This document shows positions 44,196 to 54,425 of a stretch of DNA of 64,000 nucleotides, in pieces. Location: positions 124,001 through 188,000 of the forward strand of contig SCPD01000003.1 in NCBI GenBank assembly GCA_005502925.1, given 5' to 3'. This DNA comes from Rhizobiales bacterium Y(2018) (GTDB lineage: Bacteria; Pseudomonadota; Alphaproteobacteria; Rhizobiales; Aestuariivirgaceae). Made by a program: the position numbers and the translations under genes. The notes beneath the pieces are model-generated. The model worked only from the letters and a program-made list of their open reading frames with translations. It ran no database searches and was not told the origin of the DNA. Within the stretch, counting starts at the first letter, position 1, and every line of letters begins with the position of its first letter.

Positions 44196-44222
44196 ACAAT
44201 AACAAACAACAGGGAGGCTGCA

Positions 44223-45770
44223 ATGACTGCACGGCTTGGCGGATTACTGGCGCTCGCGGCGAGCGCTCTCTTCATTCCGGCACCCGCTCATGGTGAAGAT
44301 GGAGCGCCCCGCAAAGGCGGCACGCTCACCATGGCGCGCGACAGCGAGCCCTTGACCCTCAATCCCATCGGCGCCGGCGACAATGGCTCGATCTTCATGA
44401 TCGTTCAGGTATTCGACACGCTGGTCGAAACCGCGGACGCGCCGCTGCCGCAACCCGCCCTCGCCACGGGCTGGACAGTGTCGGACGATGCGAAGACCTG
44501 GACCTTCGCGCTGCGCGAGGGTGTGAAATTCTCCAACGGCGATTCGCTCACCTGCGATGACGTGAAATTCTCGATCGACCGTTTCGCCAACCCCAAGGTA
44601 AATACCAGCTATGGCGGCTTCGGCGCCGCCATCGCCCAGACCGAATGCGCGAGCCCCTCTTCCTTCATCGTCAGGCTCAAGGCCCCGCAAGGCGCCTTCC
44701 TCGATTATCTCTCGACCTTCATTCCCTCGATCGTCCCCAAGGCCCTCTATGAGAAGATGGGCGACAAGGCTTTCAGCGAAAAGCCGGTCGGCTCCGGCCC
44801 GTTCATGGTCAAGGAATGGGTGCGCGGCCAGCGCCTGGTGCTCGAGCGCAACCCTTATTACTGGAAGAACGGCCAACCCTATCTCGACCAGATCGTCATC
44901 AATTACGTGCCCGATGAAAACACGCGCATGCTCAAAGTCGAATCGGACGAGGCGCAGATCGCGACCGAGGTTCCCTATGCGCAGATCGAGCGCGTCGCGG
45001 CCCTGGCTCATGTCGATGTCCAGATCGAGAATGTCATGGCGTGGGATGCCGTCTGGTTCAACAGCCGCAAGGCTCCCTTCAACGACCCGCAGGTCATCCA
45101 GGCGCTGAATTACGCGACGCCCAAGGAAGCGATGCTCAAGACCTTGATGCATGGCGCGGGGGATATCGCCAATCACGTCATCGCCCGCGTCAAATATTGG
45201 GACCCGGCGGTTGAGGCCTACCCTTATGACCTTGCCAAGGCGAAGGAGGCGCTCGCCAAATCCTCGTCACCGCAAGGCTTCGCTCTGTCCTGCCTCATCG
45301 TGGCGGGCGATCAGTTCGAATTGCAGCAGGCGCAGATCCTGCAATCGGAATGGGCGAAGATCGGCGTCACGATGGAAATCCAGGCGGTCGACACGGGAAC
45401 GATCTGGACGCGCTGGGGCAGCGGCGATGAAAACTGCTTCACCTTTACCGGCGCGGGTCTCTCGAGCGATGCGCTTTCCGACGATAATCTCGCCGTCGTC
45501 TTCTTCGACTTCACCGGCGGCATTGAATCCTTCTGGACCGGCTGGAACAACAAGGACGCCATTGCCCTCGTCAAGGAAGCGGACGGCACCATCGACGAGG
45601 AGAAGCGCAAGGCGGCCTTCCACAAGCTGCAGCGGCTGGCGATGGCGGAATACCCCGCCGTGCCTTTGTTCTTCATCAAGGCGCGCACCGCCGTGTCGGA
45701 CAAGGTAAAGGGCTTCAAGACCCTCCCCGTCAAATGGTGGAATCTCGAAGACGTGTGGCTGGCGCCCTGA
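44223..45770 (+). CDS. Peptide/nickel-type ABC transporter substrate-binding protein (SBP family 5)
   Basis: 515 residues from ATG 44223, preceded by AGGGAGG. Signal peptide LGGLLALAASALFIPAPAHG is followed by GGTLTMARDSEPLTLNPI and TFALREGVKFSNGDSLTCDD, then FMVKEWVRGQRLVLERNPYYW, all typical of DppA/OppA-like proteins. The mature protein has several Cys. It captures the substrate in the periplasm for the importer encoded next. The substrate is unknown. Confidence 0.93.
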   Translation: MTARLGGLLALAASALFIPAPAHGEDGAPRKGGTLTMARDSEPLTLNPIGAGDNGSIFMIVQVFDTLVETADAPLPQPALATGWTVSDDAKTWTFALREGVKFSNGDSLTCDDVKFSIDRFANPKVNTSYGGFGAAIAQTECASPSSFIVRLKAPQGAFLDYLSTFIPSIVPKALYEKMGDKAFSEKPVGSGPFMVKEWVRGQRLVLERNPYYWKNGQPYLDQIVINYVPDENTRMLKVESDEAQIATEVPYAQIERVAALAHVDVQIENVMAWDAVWFNSRKAPFNDPQVIQALNYATPKEAMLKTLMHGAGDIANHVIARVKYWDPAVEAYPYDLAKAKEALAKSSSPQGFALSCLIVAGDQFELQQAQILQSEWAKIGVTMEIQAVDTGTIWTRWGSGDENCFTFTGAGLSSDALSDDNLAVVFFDFTGGIESFWTGWNNKDAIALVKEADGTIDEEKRKAAFHKLQRLAMAEYPAVPLFFIKARTAVSDKVKGFKTLPVKWWNLEDVWLAP

Positions 45771-45792
45771 TCCACGCCTGGAGACGCTCATC

Positions 45793-46731
45793 TTGTCGCT
45801 TATTGCCTTTGCGGGACGGCGGCTGGCGCAAGCCATCCCCGTCCTCCTCATCATCACGGTCGCGGCTTTCTCGGTGATCCATCTGGTTCCGGGCGATCCG
45901 GCGCGCGTGATGCTGGGTTCGCGCGCCACCGACGAGGCGGTCCAAGTACTGCGCGAGCAGCTCGGCCTCGACAAGCCGCTCGTCACGCAATATCTCGATT
46001 TTCTGAAGGCTGCCATGCAGCTCGATTTCGGCGATTCCCTGTTCCAGCGCACCGCCATCGGCCCCATCGTGGCGGCGCGCGCCGTGCACAGCCTGGCGCT
46101 CGTCGGCTATGCCGTCCTGATCTCGCTCGTCATCGCGGTGCCGCTGGCCCTCCTCTCCGCCATCCGGCGCAATCTCCTCGCCGATCACGTCGTGCGGGCG
46201 CTGACCACGCTTGCGTTCTGCATGCCCTCCTTCTGGACGGCCCTCCTGCTGGTGCTCCTGTTCAGCATCCGCCTCAAATTCTTTCCGACGTCGGGCCTGG
46301 GCGACAGCCCGCTGGCCTACCTGGCCAGCCTGACGCTGCCCGCGGTCAGCATCGGCCTTTATCTCACCCCCATCCTGCTGCGCAGCCTGCGCGCCAGCCT
46401 CATCCAGACACTCGGCGCCGAATTCGTCGAGGCGGCCCGCGCCAGGGGCTTCGGCGAGGCGCGTATTCTCTTCAAGCATGTGCTGCGCAATTCGCTCATC
46501 GCCATGCTCACCATCCTCGGCATCAATGTCGGCTTCCTCATTTCGGGTGCCGTCATCGTCGAGAATGTGTTTTCCATACCGGGCCTCGGCTCGCTGATGG
46601 TCGCGGCCATCGTCCAGCGCGACTATCCGGTGATCGTGGCCTTGACGCTCGTCTTCGGCGTCGTCGTGGTCGCCGCGAATTTTCTGGTCGATCTCTCCTA
46701 TGCGCTGCTCGATCCGAGGATCCGGCAATGA
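45793..46731 (+). CDS. Peptide ABC transporter permease (DppB type)
   Basis: 312 residues from TTG 45793 with GGAGA ten bases upstream. An N-terminal transmembrane segment and PGDPARVMLG, then five more segments, and the EAA-type loop EFVEAARARGFGEARILFKHV. Its stop overlaps the next start by ATGA. Confidence 0.93.
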   Translation: MSLIAFAGRRLAQAIPVLLIITVAAFSVIHLVPGDPARVMLGSRATDEAVQVLREQLGLDKPLVTQYLDFLKAAMQLDFGDSLFQRTAIGPIVAARAVHSLALVGYAVLISLVIAVPLALLSAIRRNLLADHVVRALTTLAFCMPSFWTALLLVLLFSIRLKFFPTSGLGDSPLAYLASLTLPAVSIGLYLTPILLRSLRASLIQTLGAEFVEAARARGFGEARILFKHVLRNSLIAMLTILGINVGFLISGAVIVENVFSIPGLGSLMVAAIVQRDYPVIVALTLVFGVVVVAANFLVDLSYALLDPRIRQ

Positions 46732-47606
46732 GACCGTCCCCGCCCGGTATAGAAAAGGACGCCTGGCTCAGGCTCACACGGCGCGCCCGGCTCGACCGCG
46801 GCTGGGCCACGATCTCGCTTTATGCAGGGATCGCGATCGTCGCCTTCATCGCGGCTTTGAGCGCTGCGGCGCCTTTTCTCGGCCTCAGGGATCCGACCGC
46901 GACCGATCTCATGAACGCCCTCCAGCCGCCATCGCTCGCCTTCCCGTTCGGCACCGACGATCTCGGCCGCGATATCTTCGCCCGCGTCGTCTATGCCGGC
47001 CGCGTCGATCTCGTCTTCGGCATCGTCGTCACCTATGTCTCGCTCGTCATCGGCCTGAGCATCGGCGCAATCTCCGGTTATTTTGGCGGGCTCGTCGACA
47101 CGGTCATCATGCGCATCGTCGATCTGGTGATCTCCTTCCCCTTCATCATCCTGATCCTCACCATCGCCGCCATTGTCGGACCGGGACTGACTGGCGCCTA
47201 TATCGGCGTGATCGCGGTGAGCTGGGCGCTCTATGCCCGGCTGACGCGCGGCGAGATGCTGGCCATCCGCCGGCGCGAATTCATCCTCAATGCCGAGACG
47301 CTGGGCTACAGCGCGCCACGTGTTGTCTTCGTGCATGCGCTGCCCAATCTCCTGCGCGCCAATCTCGTCTTCTCGATGTCGGATATCGTTCTCAACATCC
47401 TCACCCTCGCCGCCCTCTCCTATCTGGGTCTCGGCGTGGCGCCGCCGACGCCCGAATGGGGCGAGATGATCGCGCAAGGCCAGAAGAACCTCTTCAACGC
47501 CTGGTGGATCTCGACCTTGCCCGGCCTCGTCATCGTGCTGGTCGGCATCGGCTTCAGCCTGATCGGCGACGGGCTCGCCGACCGGCTCGATGAAAGCGGA
47601 CGCTGA
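46728..47606 (+). CDS. Peptide ABC transporter permease (DppC type)
   Basis: 292 residues with about six transmembrane segments. Family marks are FPFGTDDLGRDIFARVVYAGR (region ~68-88) and the EAA-type loop EFILNAETLGYSAPRVVFVHALP. Its stop shares one base with the start of the following ATPase gene (TGATG). Confidence 0.93.
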   Translation: MRPSPPGIEKDAWLRLTRRARLDRGWATISLYAGIAIVAFIAALSAAAPFLGLRDPTATDLMNALQPPSLAFPFGTDDLGRDIFARVVYAGRVDLVFGIVVTYVSLVIGLSIGAISGYFGGLVDTVIMRIVDLVISFPFIILILTIAAIVGPGLTGAYIGVIAVSWALYARLTRGEMLAIRRREFILNAETLGYSAPRVVFVHALPNLLRANLVFSMSDIVLNILTLAALSYLGLGVAPPTPEWGEMIAQGQKNLFNAWWISTLPGLVIVLVGIGFSLIGDGLADRLDESGR

Positions 47607-48592
47607 TGCAGACGGCATCGTCACCAACTCCCTTGCTCGCGGCGCGCGATCTCTCGGTCGGGCTGGTCAACCGGCATGGCGCCTTTCTCGCGACCAACCG
47701 CGTGTCGCTGGCGGTCGATCGCGGACAAAGCCTCGGGCTTCTGGGCGAATCGGGCTGCGGTAAGAGCATCACCTTGCGGGCGTTGCTCGGGCTCGTCCCG
47801 CATCCGGGCGAGATCGTGGGCGGCAGCGTCACCTGGAAAGGCCGTGACTGGCGGAGCCTGAGCAAAAGCGAGATCAGGCGTATCCGCGGCAAGGACATCG
47901 CCATGATCTTCCAGGATCCGGCCTCCTGCCTCAATCCGGTCTTCACCATTGGCGACCAGGTGACCGAAACCTTGCGCCTCAAGCTCGCGCTCAAGGCCAA
48001 GGCGGCCCGGGAGCTGGCGCGCGATCTCCTCGACCAGGTCGGGATCCCGGCGCCGGAGGAACGCTTGCGGCTCTATCCGCATCAGCTGTCGGGCGGCATG
48101 CGCCAGCGGGTGATGATCGCCATGGCGATCGCGACCGAGCCCGATCTGCTGCTCGCCGATGAACCGACGACGGCGCTCGACGTCACCATCCAGGACCAGA
48201 TCCTGACCCTGCTGGCACGCCTCAAGGAGCGCAACCGCATGGCGATGATCCTGGTTTCGCATGATGTCGGCGTGGTGGCGCAGAATTGCGACTTCATCGC
48301 CGTCATGTATGCGGGGCATATCGTCGAGTGGGGGCCGACACATGACGTTCTCAGAACGCCGCGCCATCCCTATACAAGAGGCCTCCTGGCGGCGATCCCA
48401 CGGCTCGAAGTCAGTGGCGGACGGCACCCTTTGCAGACCATTGCCGGCGCGCCGCCCACCCCTGGCGAACTGCCGGAAGGCTGCCCGTTCCGGCTGCGCT
48501 GCCCGTCGGCCCGCCCCGAATGCGCAACGATCCCCGTGACGCTCGACCGAAAACCGCCGGACCATGGGTCGGCCTGCCCCATCGTGATGTGA
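47606..48592 (+). CDS. Peptide ABC transporter ATPase (DppD type)
   Basis: 328 residues. Walker A GESGCGKS (~48-55), signature [16 protein letters not shown], Walker [15 protein letters not shown] and the H loop VSHDV. The C-terminal Cys-containing motif [15 protein letters not shown] fits the oligopeptide-transporter domain of this class, which can carry an Fe-S cluster. Confidence 0.93.
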   Translation: MQTASSPTPLLAARDLSVGLVNRHGAFLATNRVSLAVDRGQSLGLLGESGCGKSITLRALLGLVPHPGEIVGGSVTWKGRDWRSLSKSEIRRIRGKDIAMIFQDPASCLNPVFTIGDQVTETLRLKLALKAKAARELARDLLDQVGIPAPEERLRLYPHQLSGGMRQRVMIAMAIATEPDLLLADEPTTALDVTIQDQILTLLARLKERNRMAMILVSHDVGVVAQNCDFIAVMYAGHIVEWGPTHDVLRTPRHPYTRGLLAAIPRLEVSGGRHPLQTIAGAPPTPGELPEGCPFRLRCPSARPECATIPVTLDRKPPDHGSACPIVM

Positions 48593-48598
48593 GAGCCG

Positions 48599-49603
48599 AT
48601 GACCGAAACTCCACTTCTGAGCGTCACCAGCCTGCACAAGACCTTCGGCGGCAGGGCGTCGCTGGCGCGGCTGCTGCAGGGCAAGCCGGCGCGGCGCCTC
48701 ACCGCGCTCGATGACGTCTCGCTCACTCTCGGGCGCAATGAGGTGCTCGGCATCGTCGGTGAATCGGGCAGCGGCAAATCGACCATCGCGCGCTGCATCA
48801 CCCGCCTCGAAAAGCCGGATCAAGGTGAAATCACATTCGCCGGCGAGGATGTATGGCAGGCACGCGGGGCGAAGCTGCGCGGCATCCGCAAGGATCTGCA
48901 GATGATCTATCAGGACCCTTACGGCGCGCTCAATCCGCGCATGAGCATCGGCCGCGCCATCGCCGAGCCGGCTCTCGTGCATGGCCTCATCGGCAGGGAC
49001 GGCGCCCGGGCGCTCGCTTGTGAGCTGCTCGACCGCGTCGGCCTGCCCCGGTCGGTGGCCGAGCTCACGCCGCGCGCCCTTTCCGGCGGGCAGCGCCAGC
49101 GGGTCGCCATTGCCCGCGCTCTGGCCCTCAAGCCCCGCGTGATCATCGCCGATGAAGCGGTGAGCGCGCTCGATGCTTCCGTCCAGGCGCAGATCCTCAA
49201 TCTGTTCGGCGAGCTCATGCGCGATCTCTCCCTGAGCATGATCTTCATCTCGCATCAGCTCTCGGTCATCGCCCATCTGGCGGACCGCGTGGCCGTCATG
49301 TATCTCGGCCGCATCGTCGAAACCGGCGCGACGGCGGATGTGTTCGCCCGGCCGCGCCATCCTTATACGGCGGCGCTCCTCAAGGCGCATCCGCATCTCG
49401 AGGCCAGACGATCGCAGACGCCGGCGCTCGCGGGCGAAATCCCGTCAGCCTATGCGATCCCCGAGGGCTGCCGCTTCAACACACGCTGCCGCTATGCCGA
49501 AACACGCTGCCGGCTGAGCGATCCGCCGGCCGCGGCTTTCGCGCAAGGACACGAGGCCTGGTGCCATGTCCTGCCCGATCTCGAAAATTCTGCCAATAGC
49601 TAG
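48599..49603 (+). CDS. Peptide ABC transporter ATPase (DppF type)
   Basis: 334 residues. Walker A GESGSGKST (~56-64), signature LSGGQRQRVAIARALALKP, Walker B VIIADEAVSALDASVQAQI, and a C-terminal CRFNTRCRYAETRCRL motif with three Cys. Pairs with the preceding ATPase in a heterodimer. It is followed after 10 bases by the cupin gene. Confidence 0.93.
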   Translation: MTETPLLSVTSLHKTFGGRASLARLLQGKPARRLTALDDVSLTLGRNEVLGIVGESGSGKSTIARCITRLEKPDQGEITFAGEDVWQARGAKLRGIRKDLQMIYQDPYGALNPRMSIGRAIAEPALVHGLIGRDGARALACELLDRVGLPRSVAELTPRALSGGQRQRVAIARALALKPRVIIADEAVSALDASVQAQILNLFGELMRDLSLSMIFISHQLSVIAHLADRVAVMYLGRIVETGATADVFARPRHPYTAALLKAHPHLEARRSQTPALAGEIPSAYAIPEGCRFNTRCRYAETRCRLSDPPAAAFAQGHEAWCHVLPDLENSANS

Positions 49604-49613
49604 GAGGAAGACC

Positions 49614-50057
49614 ATGTACCCGATCAACTATTCGAAATTCGCCTATTACAAGATCGAACCCGACGATCTCGACTCGGTCGAGCCCAAGCCGATCGAATTC
49701 CTGGGCGGCGGCCTGCACCGCATGGTGGGGGTGGGCATCGAGGAGCCCTGCTGCCAGGTCGTCTATGAGGACTTCTTCCCCGGCCATGAATATAAATGGA
49801 CAACCTGGGTGGATCAGATCGATGTCGTGACCTCGGGCAAAGCCGAGATCACCTATCATCAGCCGCCCTCGCTCGAAGAGAAACGCACCGTGCTGGTCGA
49901 GGCGCCCTGCATCTATCTGATCCCGCGCGGGACGCCGCTGGTCTGGAAAGTGATCGGCGACGAGATCTTCCGGCATTTCTCCTTCGACGTGCCGCATCCG
50001 CAGTTTCCCTCCGACCTCGCCAAAAGCGTAAAAGCCAAGCGTGCCATCGCAAAGTAA
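49614..50057 (+). CDS. Cupin-like protein
   Basis: 147 residues from ATG 49614 with a strong TAGGAGGAAG ribosome site. The sequence looks like a small cupin (EYKWTTWVDQIDVVTSGKAEI as first strand pair, then YLIPRGTPLVWKVIGDEIF), but canonical metal His residues are mostly missing. It is cotranscribed with the peptide importer and an SDR. Function is unknown; a sugar or acid-binding role is possible. Confidence 0.75.
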   Translation: MYPINYSKFAYYKIEPDDLDSVEPKPIEFLGGGLHRMVGVGIEEPCCQVVYEDFFPGHEYKWTTWVDQIDVVTSGKAEITYHQPPSLEEKRTVLVEAPCIYLIPRGTPLVWKVIGDEIFRHFSFDVPHPQFPSDLAKSVKAKRAIAK

Positions 50058-50069
50058 GGAAGATCGCCG

Positions 50070-50846
50070 ATGAAGATCTTGAAAGAACGTTTCGCCGGCC
50101 GCCGTGCCGTCGTCACAGGCGCCAGCGCCGGCATCGGTCGCGCCACGGCCTTGCGCCTTGCCGCCGAGGGGGCGCGTGTCGGGCTGGTGGCGCGCCGGCG
50201 AGAAGCTCTTGAAGCCACGGCCAACGAAATCCGCGCCGCCGGCGGCGAGGCGCTCGTCCTCATCGCCGACAGCTCGGTCGAGAGCGAAATCGGGAGCGCG
50301 ATGGACAAGGCCGCGAGCGAATGGGGCGGCCTCGATATCATCGTCTCCAATGCCGGAATCGAGCTTCTCGGTCAGGATGACCGTGTCGACCGCCTCGAGA
50401 CCGCGATCTGGGAAAAGCTGATCACGACGAACCTCACGGGCCAGTTTCTGACCTGCAAGCATGGCGCGCGGCACCTTCTCGCCGCCGGCGGCGGCGCCAT
50501 CGTCTGCCTCGGCTCCAACTGCGCCTATCTCGGCATGGCGACCAACGAGCCGGCCTACAGCGCCAGCAAGGGCGGCGTGCTGGCAATGATGAAAGTGATG
50601 GCGATCGACTATGCGAGGCTCGGCATCCGCGTGAATATGGTCATCCCGGGCTTCATCGATACACCCATGAACGCGCCGGTGATGAAAGACACCAAGGAGC
50701 TCGCTTATTGGAGCAACCAAATTCCCCTTGGGCGCGCCGGCACCTCGGATGAGTGTGCATCGGCGATCCTGTGGCTCGCTTCCGATGAAGCGAGCTACTG
50801 CATCGGCACGACGCTGATCGTCGATGGCGGGCAGGCTTCCATCTGA
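50070..50846 (+). CDS. Short-chain dehydrogenase/reductase (SDR)
   Basis: 258 residues of classical SDR type. Cofactor motif VTGASAGIGRATALRLA (~15-31), NAG motif SNAGIE, catalytic region with the Ser of LGSNCAYLG and YSASKGG (Tyr ~163, Lys ~167), and terminal IVDGGQASI. It is the last gene of the peptide-import operon and could oxidise or reduce the imported molecule. Confidence 0.92.
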   Translation: MKILKERFAGRRAVVTGASAGIGRATALRLAAEGARVGLVARRREALEATANEIRAAGGEALVLIADSSVESEIGSAMDKAASEWGGLDIIVSNAGIELLGQDDRVDRLETAIWEKLITTNLTGQFLTCKHGARHLLAAGGGAIVCLGSNCAYLGMATNEPAYSASKGGVLAMMKVMAIDYARLGIRVNMVIPGFIDTPMNAPVMKDTKELAYWSNQIPLGRAGTSDECASAILWLASDEASYCIGTTLIVDGGQASI

Positions 50847-50852
50847 AATTCG

Positions 50853-51269
50853 TTACTTCGTTCTTCCCAACGCTAGGGCGATGAGGCTTTCCGCCGTGCC
50901 TTTCAGCGCCTGCTTGATCAGGCTTCTTTGCGCCTCGTCCCTCACCGCGGAGAGATCGATCGTGATCGAATCGACCATTGCGCTGTTGTCGAGAAGCTCG
51001 GCCTGACCCGGATGCGCGGCGAGATAGGCGGCCAGGAACTCGCTGCGCTCCGCCGGCGACAGGTGGCAAACCGAGATGAGCTTGTGGATATAATGCGACG
51101 GTATCGGCACCGAATATTTGGGATTGGTGATCTGGGACACGAAGCTGCGATTGGTCCCGATGGCATCGGAAATGCGCTTGCGCAGCCCCGAAGGACGCTT
51201 CTCCAGATAGGCGCGGAGTAGTTCCTTATAGGCGGCGACGAGCTCGGCCTGGCGCTGATTTCCGTTCAT
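50853..51269 (-). CDS. Putative HTH DNA-binding protein
   Basis: 138 residues. The middle GLRKRISDAIGTNRSFVSQITNP (~27-49) reads like an Xre-type helix-turn-helix, followed by VPIPSHYIHKLISVCHLSPAERSEFLAAYLAAHP. The tail is helical. It lies convergent with the SDR gene, seven bases from its stop. No named family recognised. Confidence 0.65.
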   Translation of the reverse strand: MNGNQRQAELVAAYKELLRAYLEKRPSGLRKRISDAIGTNRSFVSQITNPKYSVPIPSHYIHKLISVCHLSPAERSEFLAAYLAAHPGQAELLDNSAMVDSITIDLSAVRDEAQRSLIKQALKGTAESLIALALGRTK

Positions 51270-51449
51270 ATGCCATCATCCCTCATCGGCCCGGTGATCG
51301 ACAAGCCCAATGATCGTCCACCAGAAACGCGATTCGTCACGCCGATTCAACCACATCCCCATATCCCAGCCAACGCGCCCGCGGGATGGCGGGGCTTGCC
51401 GCCACGGCCTCATAGTTTGTAGGGTCGACGCCGCTCCCGTCATGGCGAC

Positions 51450-52715
51450 ATGATTCCTCCCTCAGAAAGCTCCCCTGTGATCGAAGAAAGCCGGAAACAG
51501 TCCATCGGGACGCGCGAGTTCATTGCGCTCATGGCCATGCTGTCGGCGCTCGACGCGCTGTCGATCGATGCGATGCTGCCCGCCTTGCAGGATATCGGCC
51601 GGGAATTCGCCGTGGCGCGGGAAAACGATACCCAGCTCGTCGTCTCGACGGTGTTTCTGGGCTTCGCGATCGGCCAGATATTCGCCGGGCCGCTGTCCGA
51701 CAGCTTCGGCCGAAAGCGCATCGCCTATGTCGGGCTCGGCATCTATCTTGTCGGCTCGCTCTGCGCCATGCTCGCTTTCAGCTTTCCGATGCTGCTTGGC
51801 GCGCGCGTCCTGCAAGGCATCGGCGCCTCCATACCCTATGTGCTGAGCACGGCGATCGTGCGTGATCAATATGCGGGCCGCATGATGGCGCGCATCATGT
51901 CCTTCATCATGATGATCTTCATCCTTGTCCCGATGATCGCCCCGGCGATGGGACAGGCGGTGCTGTTCCTCTTCGACTGGCGCGGAATCTTCGCGTGCTA
52001 TCTGGGGCTCGGCCTTCTGACCTCCGCCTGGTTCGCGCTGCGCCAGCCGGAAACGCTGAAGGAAGCCGACCGGCATCCCTTCTCGATCATCCGGATCCTC
52101 CGGGCAGCGCTGGAAATCTGCACCACCCGCGTCACGCTCGGTTATATCCTGGCACAAGGCTTCATCATCGGCGCCTTCATCGGCTATCTCTCGACCGCTC
52201 AGCAGATCTTCCAAGTCCAATACGGTCTCGGTGCCCTCTTCCCGGCAATCTTCGCGACCCTTGCCGCCTCGCTCGGGCTTGCCTCCTTCCTCAATGGCAG
52301 ACTTGTCCTGCGGCTCGGCATGCTGCGCATCTGCAAGATCGCCCTGACCGTCCTGATCGCCGTGTCCGCCGTCTTCGCCCTCATCGCTTTAGGATTCGGC
52401 GGCCATCCGCCACTCTGGGCGCTGATGCTCTATCTCGCCACGACCTTCGCCTGCGTCGGCATGCTGTTCGGCAATCTCTATGCGGCCGCCATGGAACCGC
52501 TCGGCCATGTCGCCGGCATCGGCGCCTCCGTGGTCGGGTCGCTTGCGACCTTGATCTCGCTGCCGCTCGCGACGCTGGTCGGCCAATCTTATGACGGATC
52601 GGTGCTGCCGCTGATACTGGGCTTCGCCATTCTCGGCAGCTTCGCCATGCTTGCGGTGTTCTGGGGCGAGGCCGGAAAGACCGGAGAGCTCCGCGCGGCA
52701 CCGCGCGGAGACTGA
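51450..52715 (+). CDS. Bcr/CflA-type MFS drug-efflux transporter
   Basis: 421 residues with twelve transmembrane segments. After TREFIALMAMLSALDALSID come the family motif A (GPLSDSFGRKRIAYVGLGIY) and motif C region GASIPYVLSTAIVRDQ. It expels small molecules by proton exchange; the substrate is not readable. Its last 127 bases overlap the 3' end of the opposite-strand polymerase gene. Confidence 0.9.
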   Translation: MIPPSESSPVIEESRKQSIGTREFIALMAMLSALDALSIDAMLPALQDIGREFAVARENDTQLVVSTVFLGFAIGQIFAGPLSDSFGRKRIAYVGLGIYLVGSLCAMLAFSFPMLLGARVLQGIGASIPYVLSTAIVRDQYAGRMMARIMSFIMMIFILVPMIAPAMGQAVLFLFDWRGIFACYLGLGLLTSAWFALRQPETLKEADRHPFSIIRILRAALEICTTRVTLGYILAQGFIIGAFIGYLSTAQQIFQVQYGLGALFPAIFATLAASLGLASFLNGRLVLRLGMLRICKIALTVLIAVSAVFALIALGFGGHPPLWALMLYLATTFACVGMLFGNLYAAAMEPLGHVAGIGASVVGSLATLISLPLATLVGQSYDGSVLPLILGFAILGSFAMLAVFWGEAGKTGELRAAPRGD

Positions 52716-54052
52716 AGAGTCTTGGTGATATCGGTTTGCCAATCCCAGCATCCCACGACACAGCCGAGAATGATGAAAGCCAGCTCTCCGATCATGCTCG
52801 TCGGCAGAAAGTAAGTGGCGGACTGATTGAGAACGAGAAACGAGATGCTCCAGGCCGCGAGCCCGGAGCACATCGCCCGAAACTGATCGGACTCCCCCTT
52901 CGGAACCAGCTTCAGCCAACGCCAGCGCATGACTTGCCACGAGGTGACGCCCATGGCCGCAATAAACCCTGCGAAGATGAAGCCACCCAAGAGGCCACCA
53001 TCCGCCAAGACCTGCGCAAAACTGCTGACGGGCGTGGAAAAGATGAGTTCGTAAGGCGACGGCTGATAGCCATAGGCCTCGAAGAAGTAGGAATGCGCGT
53101 TGAGGCCGGCGCCCACGAACGGGAATTCCCGAAAGATGCTCAAGGTGAAGAGCGTCGTCGATATCCGGTCATTATTGCCGATATCGGTTAAGTAGAACCG
53201 CTCGAGCAGGAAGCTCAACAGGCCTTCGGACAGCAGCACGGCAGTGCCGGCCGCCGCCACCGTGCTGATCTTGCTCAGCGCGGTCCGGACATCCCTTTCA
53301 CGCGCCACGAAGGTATAAAGAAGCAGCGCGGCTATCGTCACAATTATGGCGCCGCGCGAACCGGTCGCCAGCAGGGCCAGCGCCGCAAGACCGCAGAGCA
53401 ACCGTTTTCCCTGCGCCAGATTGGCGATCAGCACGGCCGACAGGAGCCAGCTCACCTGATCGCCCAAGATTCCGAACTGGCGGGAGCCGTAGCTTTCGGC
53501 CTGATAGAGATTCCACAAGGACAAGAGAACCGAGAATGCCAAGCCCGCCGTCAATACGTCGAATATGCGCGTAAGCGGGAGATGAGCCCGCGCATCGCTC
53601 GCCAGATCCTTGAAGGCGAAGAACAACAGCACGGGATGAAACGTCATCACATAACGCAGCCAGATATCCTGGCCATCCTGGCGGTTCCCGCTCCATATGT
53701 TGACGAGATTGCTGAGTCCGATCTGGAGCACGAAGATCAGGAGCAGCAATCCCGGGAGTCCAAGCCTGAATTTTCGAATGCCCGCCGCTCCCGTGGCGCG
53801 GTTTCGAAGCGAGACATAGATGGCCAGCACGATGAAAACGGCGGCTCCCGCCGCCGCGGCGGTCAGTTGCTGACTCAACAGACCGAAACGGGAGAGCGTA
53901 TAGAGCACCGGCAGATTCAGGATGCCGACCGCAATGAGCAACCAATAGCCCGCAGTGACCTGCCTTTGCAGCAGGCTGCGCTGACGCGGAGGCGCACCAT
54001 GAAGATGCGCGCCGCCCGGCGCATAGATCCGATCTCTGGGCGCAGGGTTCAA
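52589..54052 (-). CDS. Wzy/O-antigen-ligase-like membrane protein
   Basis: 487 residues with about eleven transmembrane segments. The O-antigen-ligase-like domain is marked by AALALLATGSRGAIIVTIAAL (~220) and the long periplasmic loop VGAGLNAHSYFFEAYGYQP (~330). The last ~45 residues are polar and are coded antisense to the end of the MFS gene. It probably polymerises or ligates polysaccharide repeat units made by the genes downstream on the other strand. Confidence 0.85.
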   Translation of the reverse strand: MNPAPRDRIYAPGGAHLHGAPPRQRSLLQRQVTAGYWLLIAVGILNLPVLYTLSRFGLLSQQLTAAAAGAAVFIVLAIYVSLRNRATGAAGIRKFRLGLPGLLLLIFVLQIGLSNLVNIWSGNRQDGQDIWLRYVMTFHPVLLFFAFKDLASDARAHLPLTRIFDVLTAGLAFSVLLSLWNLYQAESYGSRQFGILGDQVSWLLSAVLIANLAQGKRLLCGLAALALLATGSRGAIIVTIAALLLYTFVARERDVRTALSKISTVAAAGTAVLLSEGLLSFLLERFYLTDIGNNDRISTTLFTLSIFREFPFVGAGLNAHSYFFEAYGYQPSPYELIFSTPVSSFAQVLADGGLLGGFIFAGFIAAMGVTSWQVMRWRWLKLVPKGESDQFRAMCSGLAAWSISFLVLNQSATYFLPTSMIGELAFIILGCVVGCWDWQTDITKTLQSPRGAARSSPVFPASPQNTASMAKLPRMAKPSISGSTDPS

Positions 54053-54425
54053 GGAATTTCCATCACGAGCGAGTGGGCCTCCGCACCGTCCCGGGCAAGC
54101 TAACTTCGTTCAATTTCTTATGCAAACATATAAGCGACATCGACGCCTTGAGGCCCGCTGATCCGTTTCCCAGAGCCGGCCATCCATGATGGCGCCGTCA
54201 TCCGCCCATCTTTGCCCTTTGCGTCGGAAAGGAAATCTGATACGTGCTCCCCCCGGGACACATGACACGGCCACGGCATTACCTGCAACCTGTCCTTAGG
54301 GCCAATTTGCAGAGTGATGATGCGGCTGTTTAGGTTTGAAACAGGTTCTGCTCACCTATGCTCCCATTGCTTTCCTTCCAAGGGCCGCCGTCTCCCCTGA
54401 CCTTTGTCACTCGCCATTTGCGTGG
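54053..54425. promoter_or_regulatory. Divergent promoter region of the polysaccharide cluster
   Basis: About 370 bases divide the divergent Wzy-like and dehydrogenase genes. An AT-rich piece TATGCAAACATATAAG lies near 54119. No gene, terminator or clear operator is seen; both polysaccharide transcripts must start here. Confidence 0.4.
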
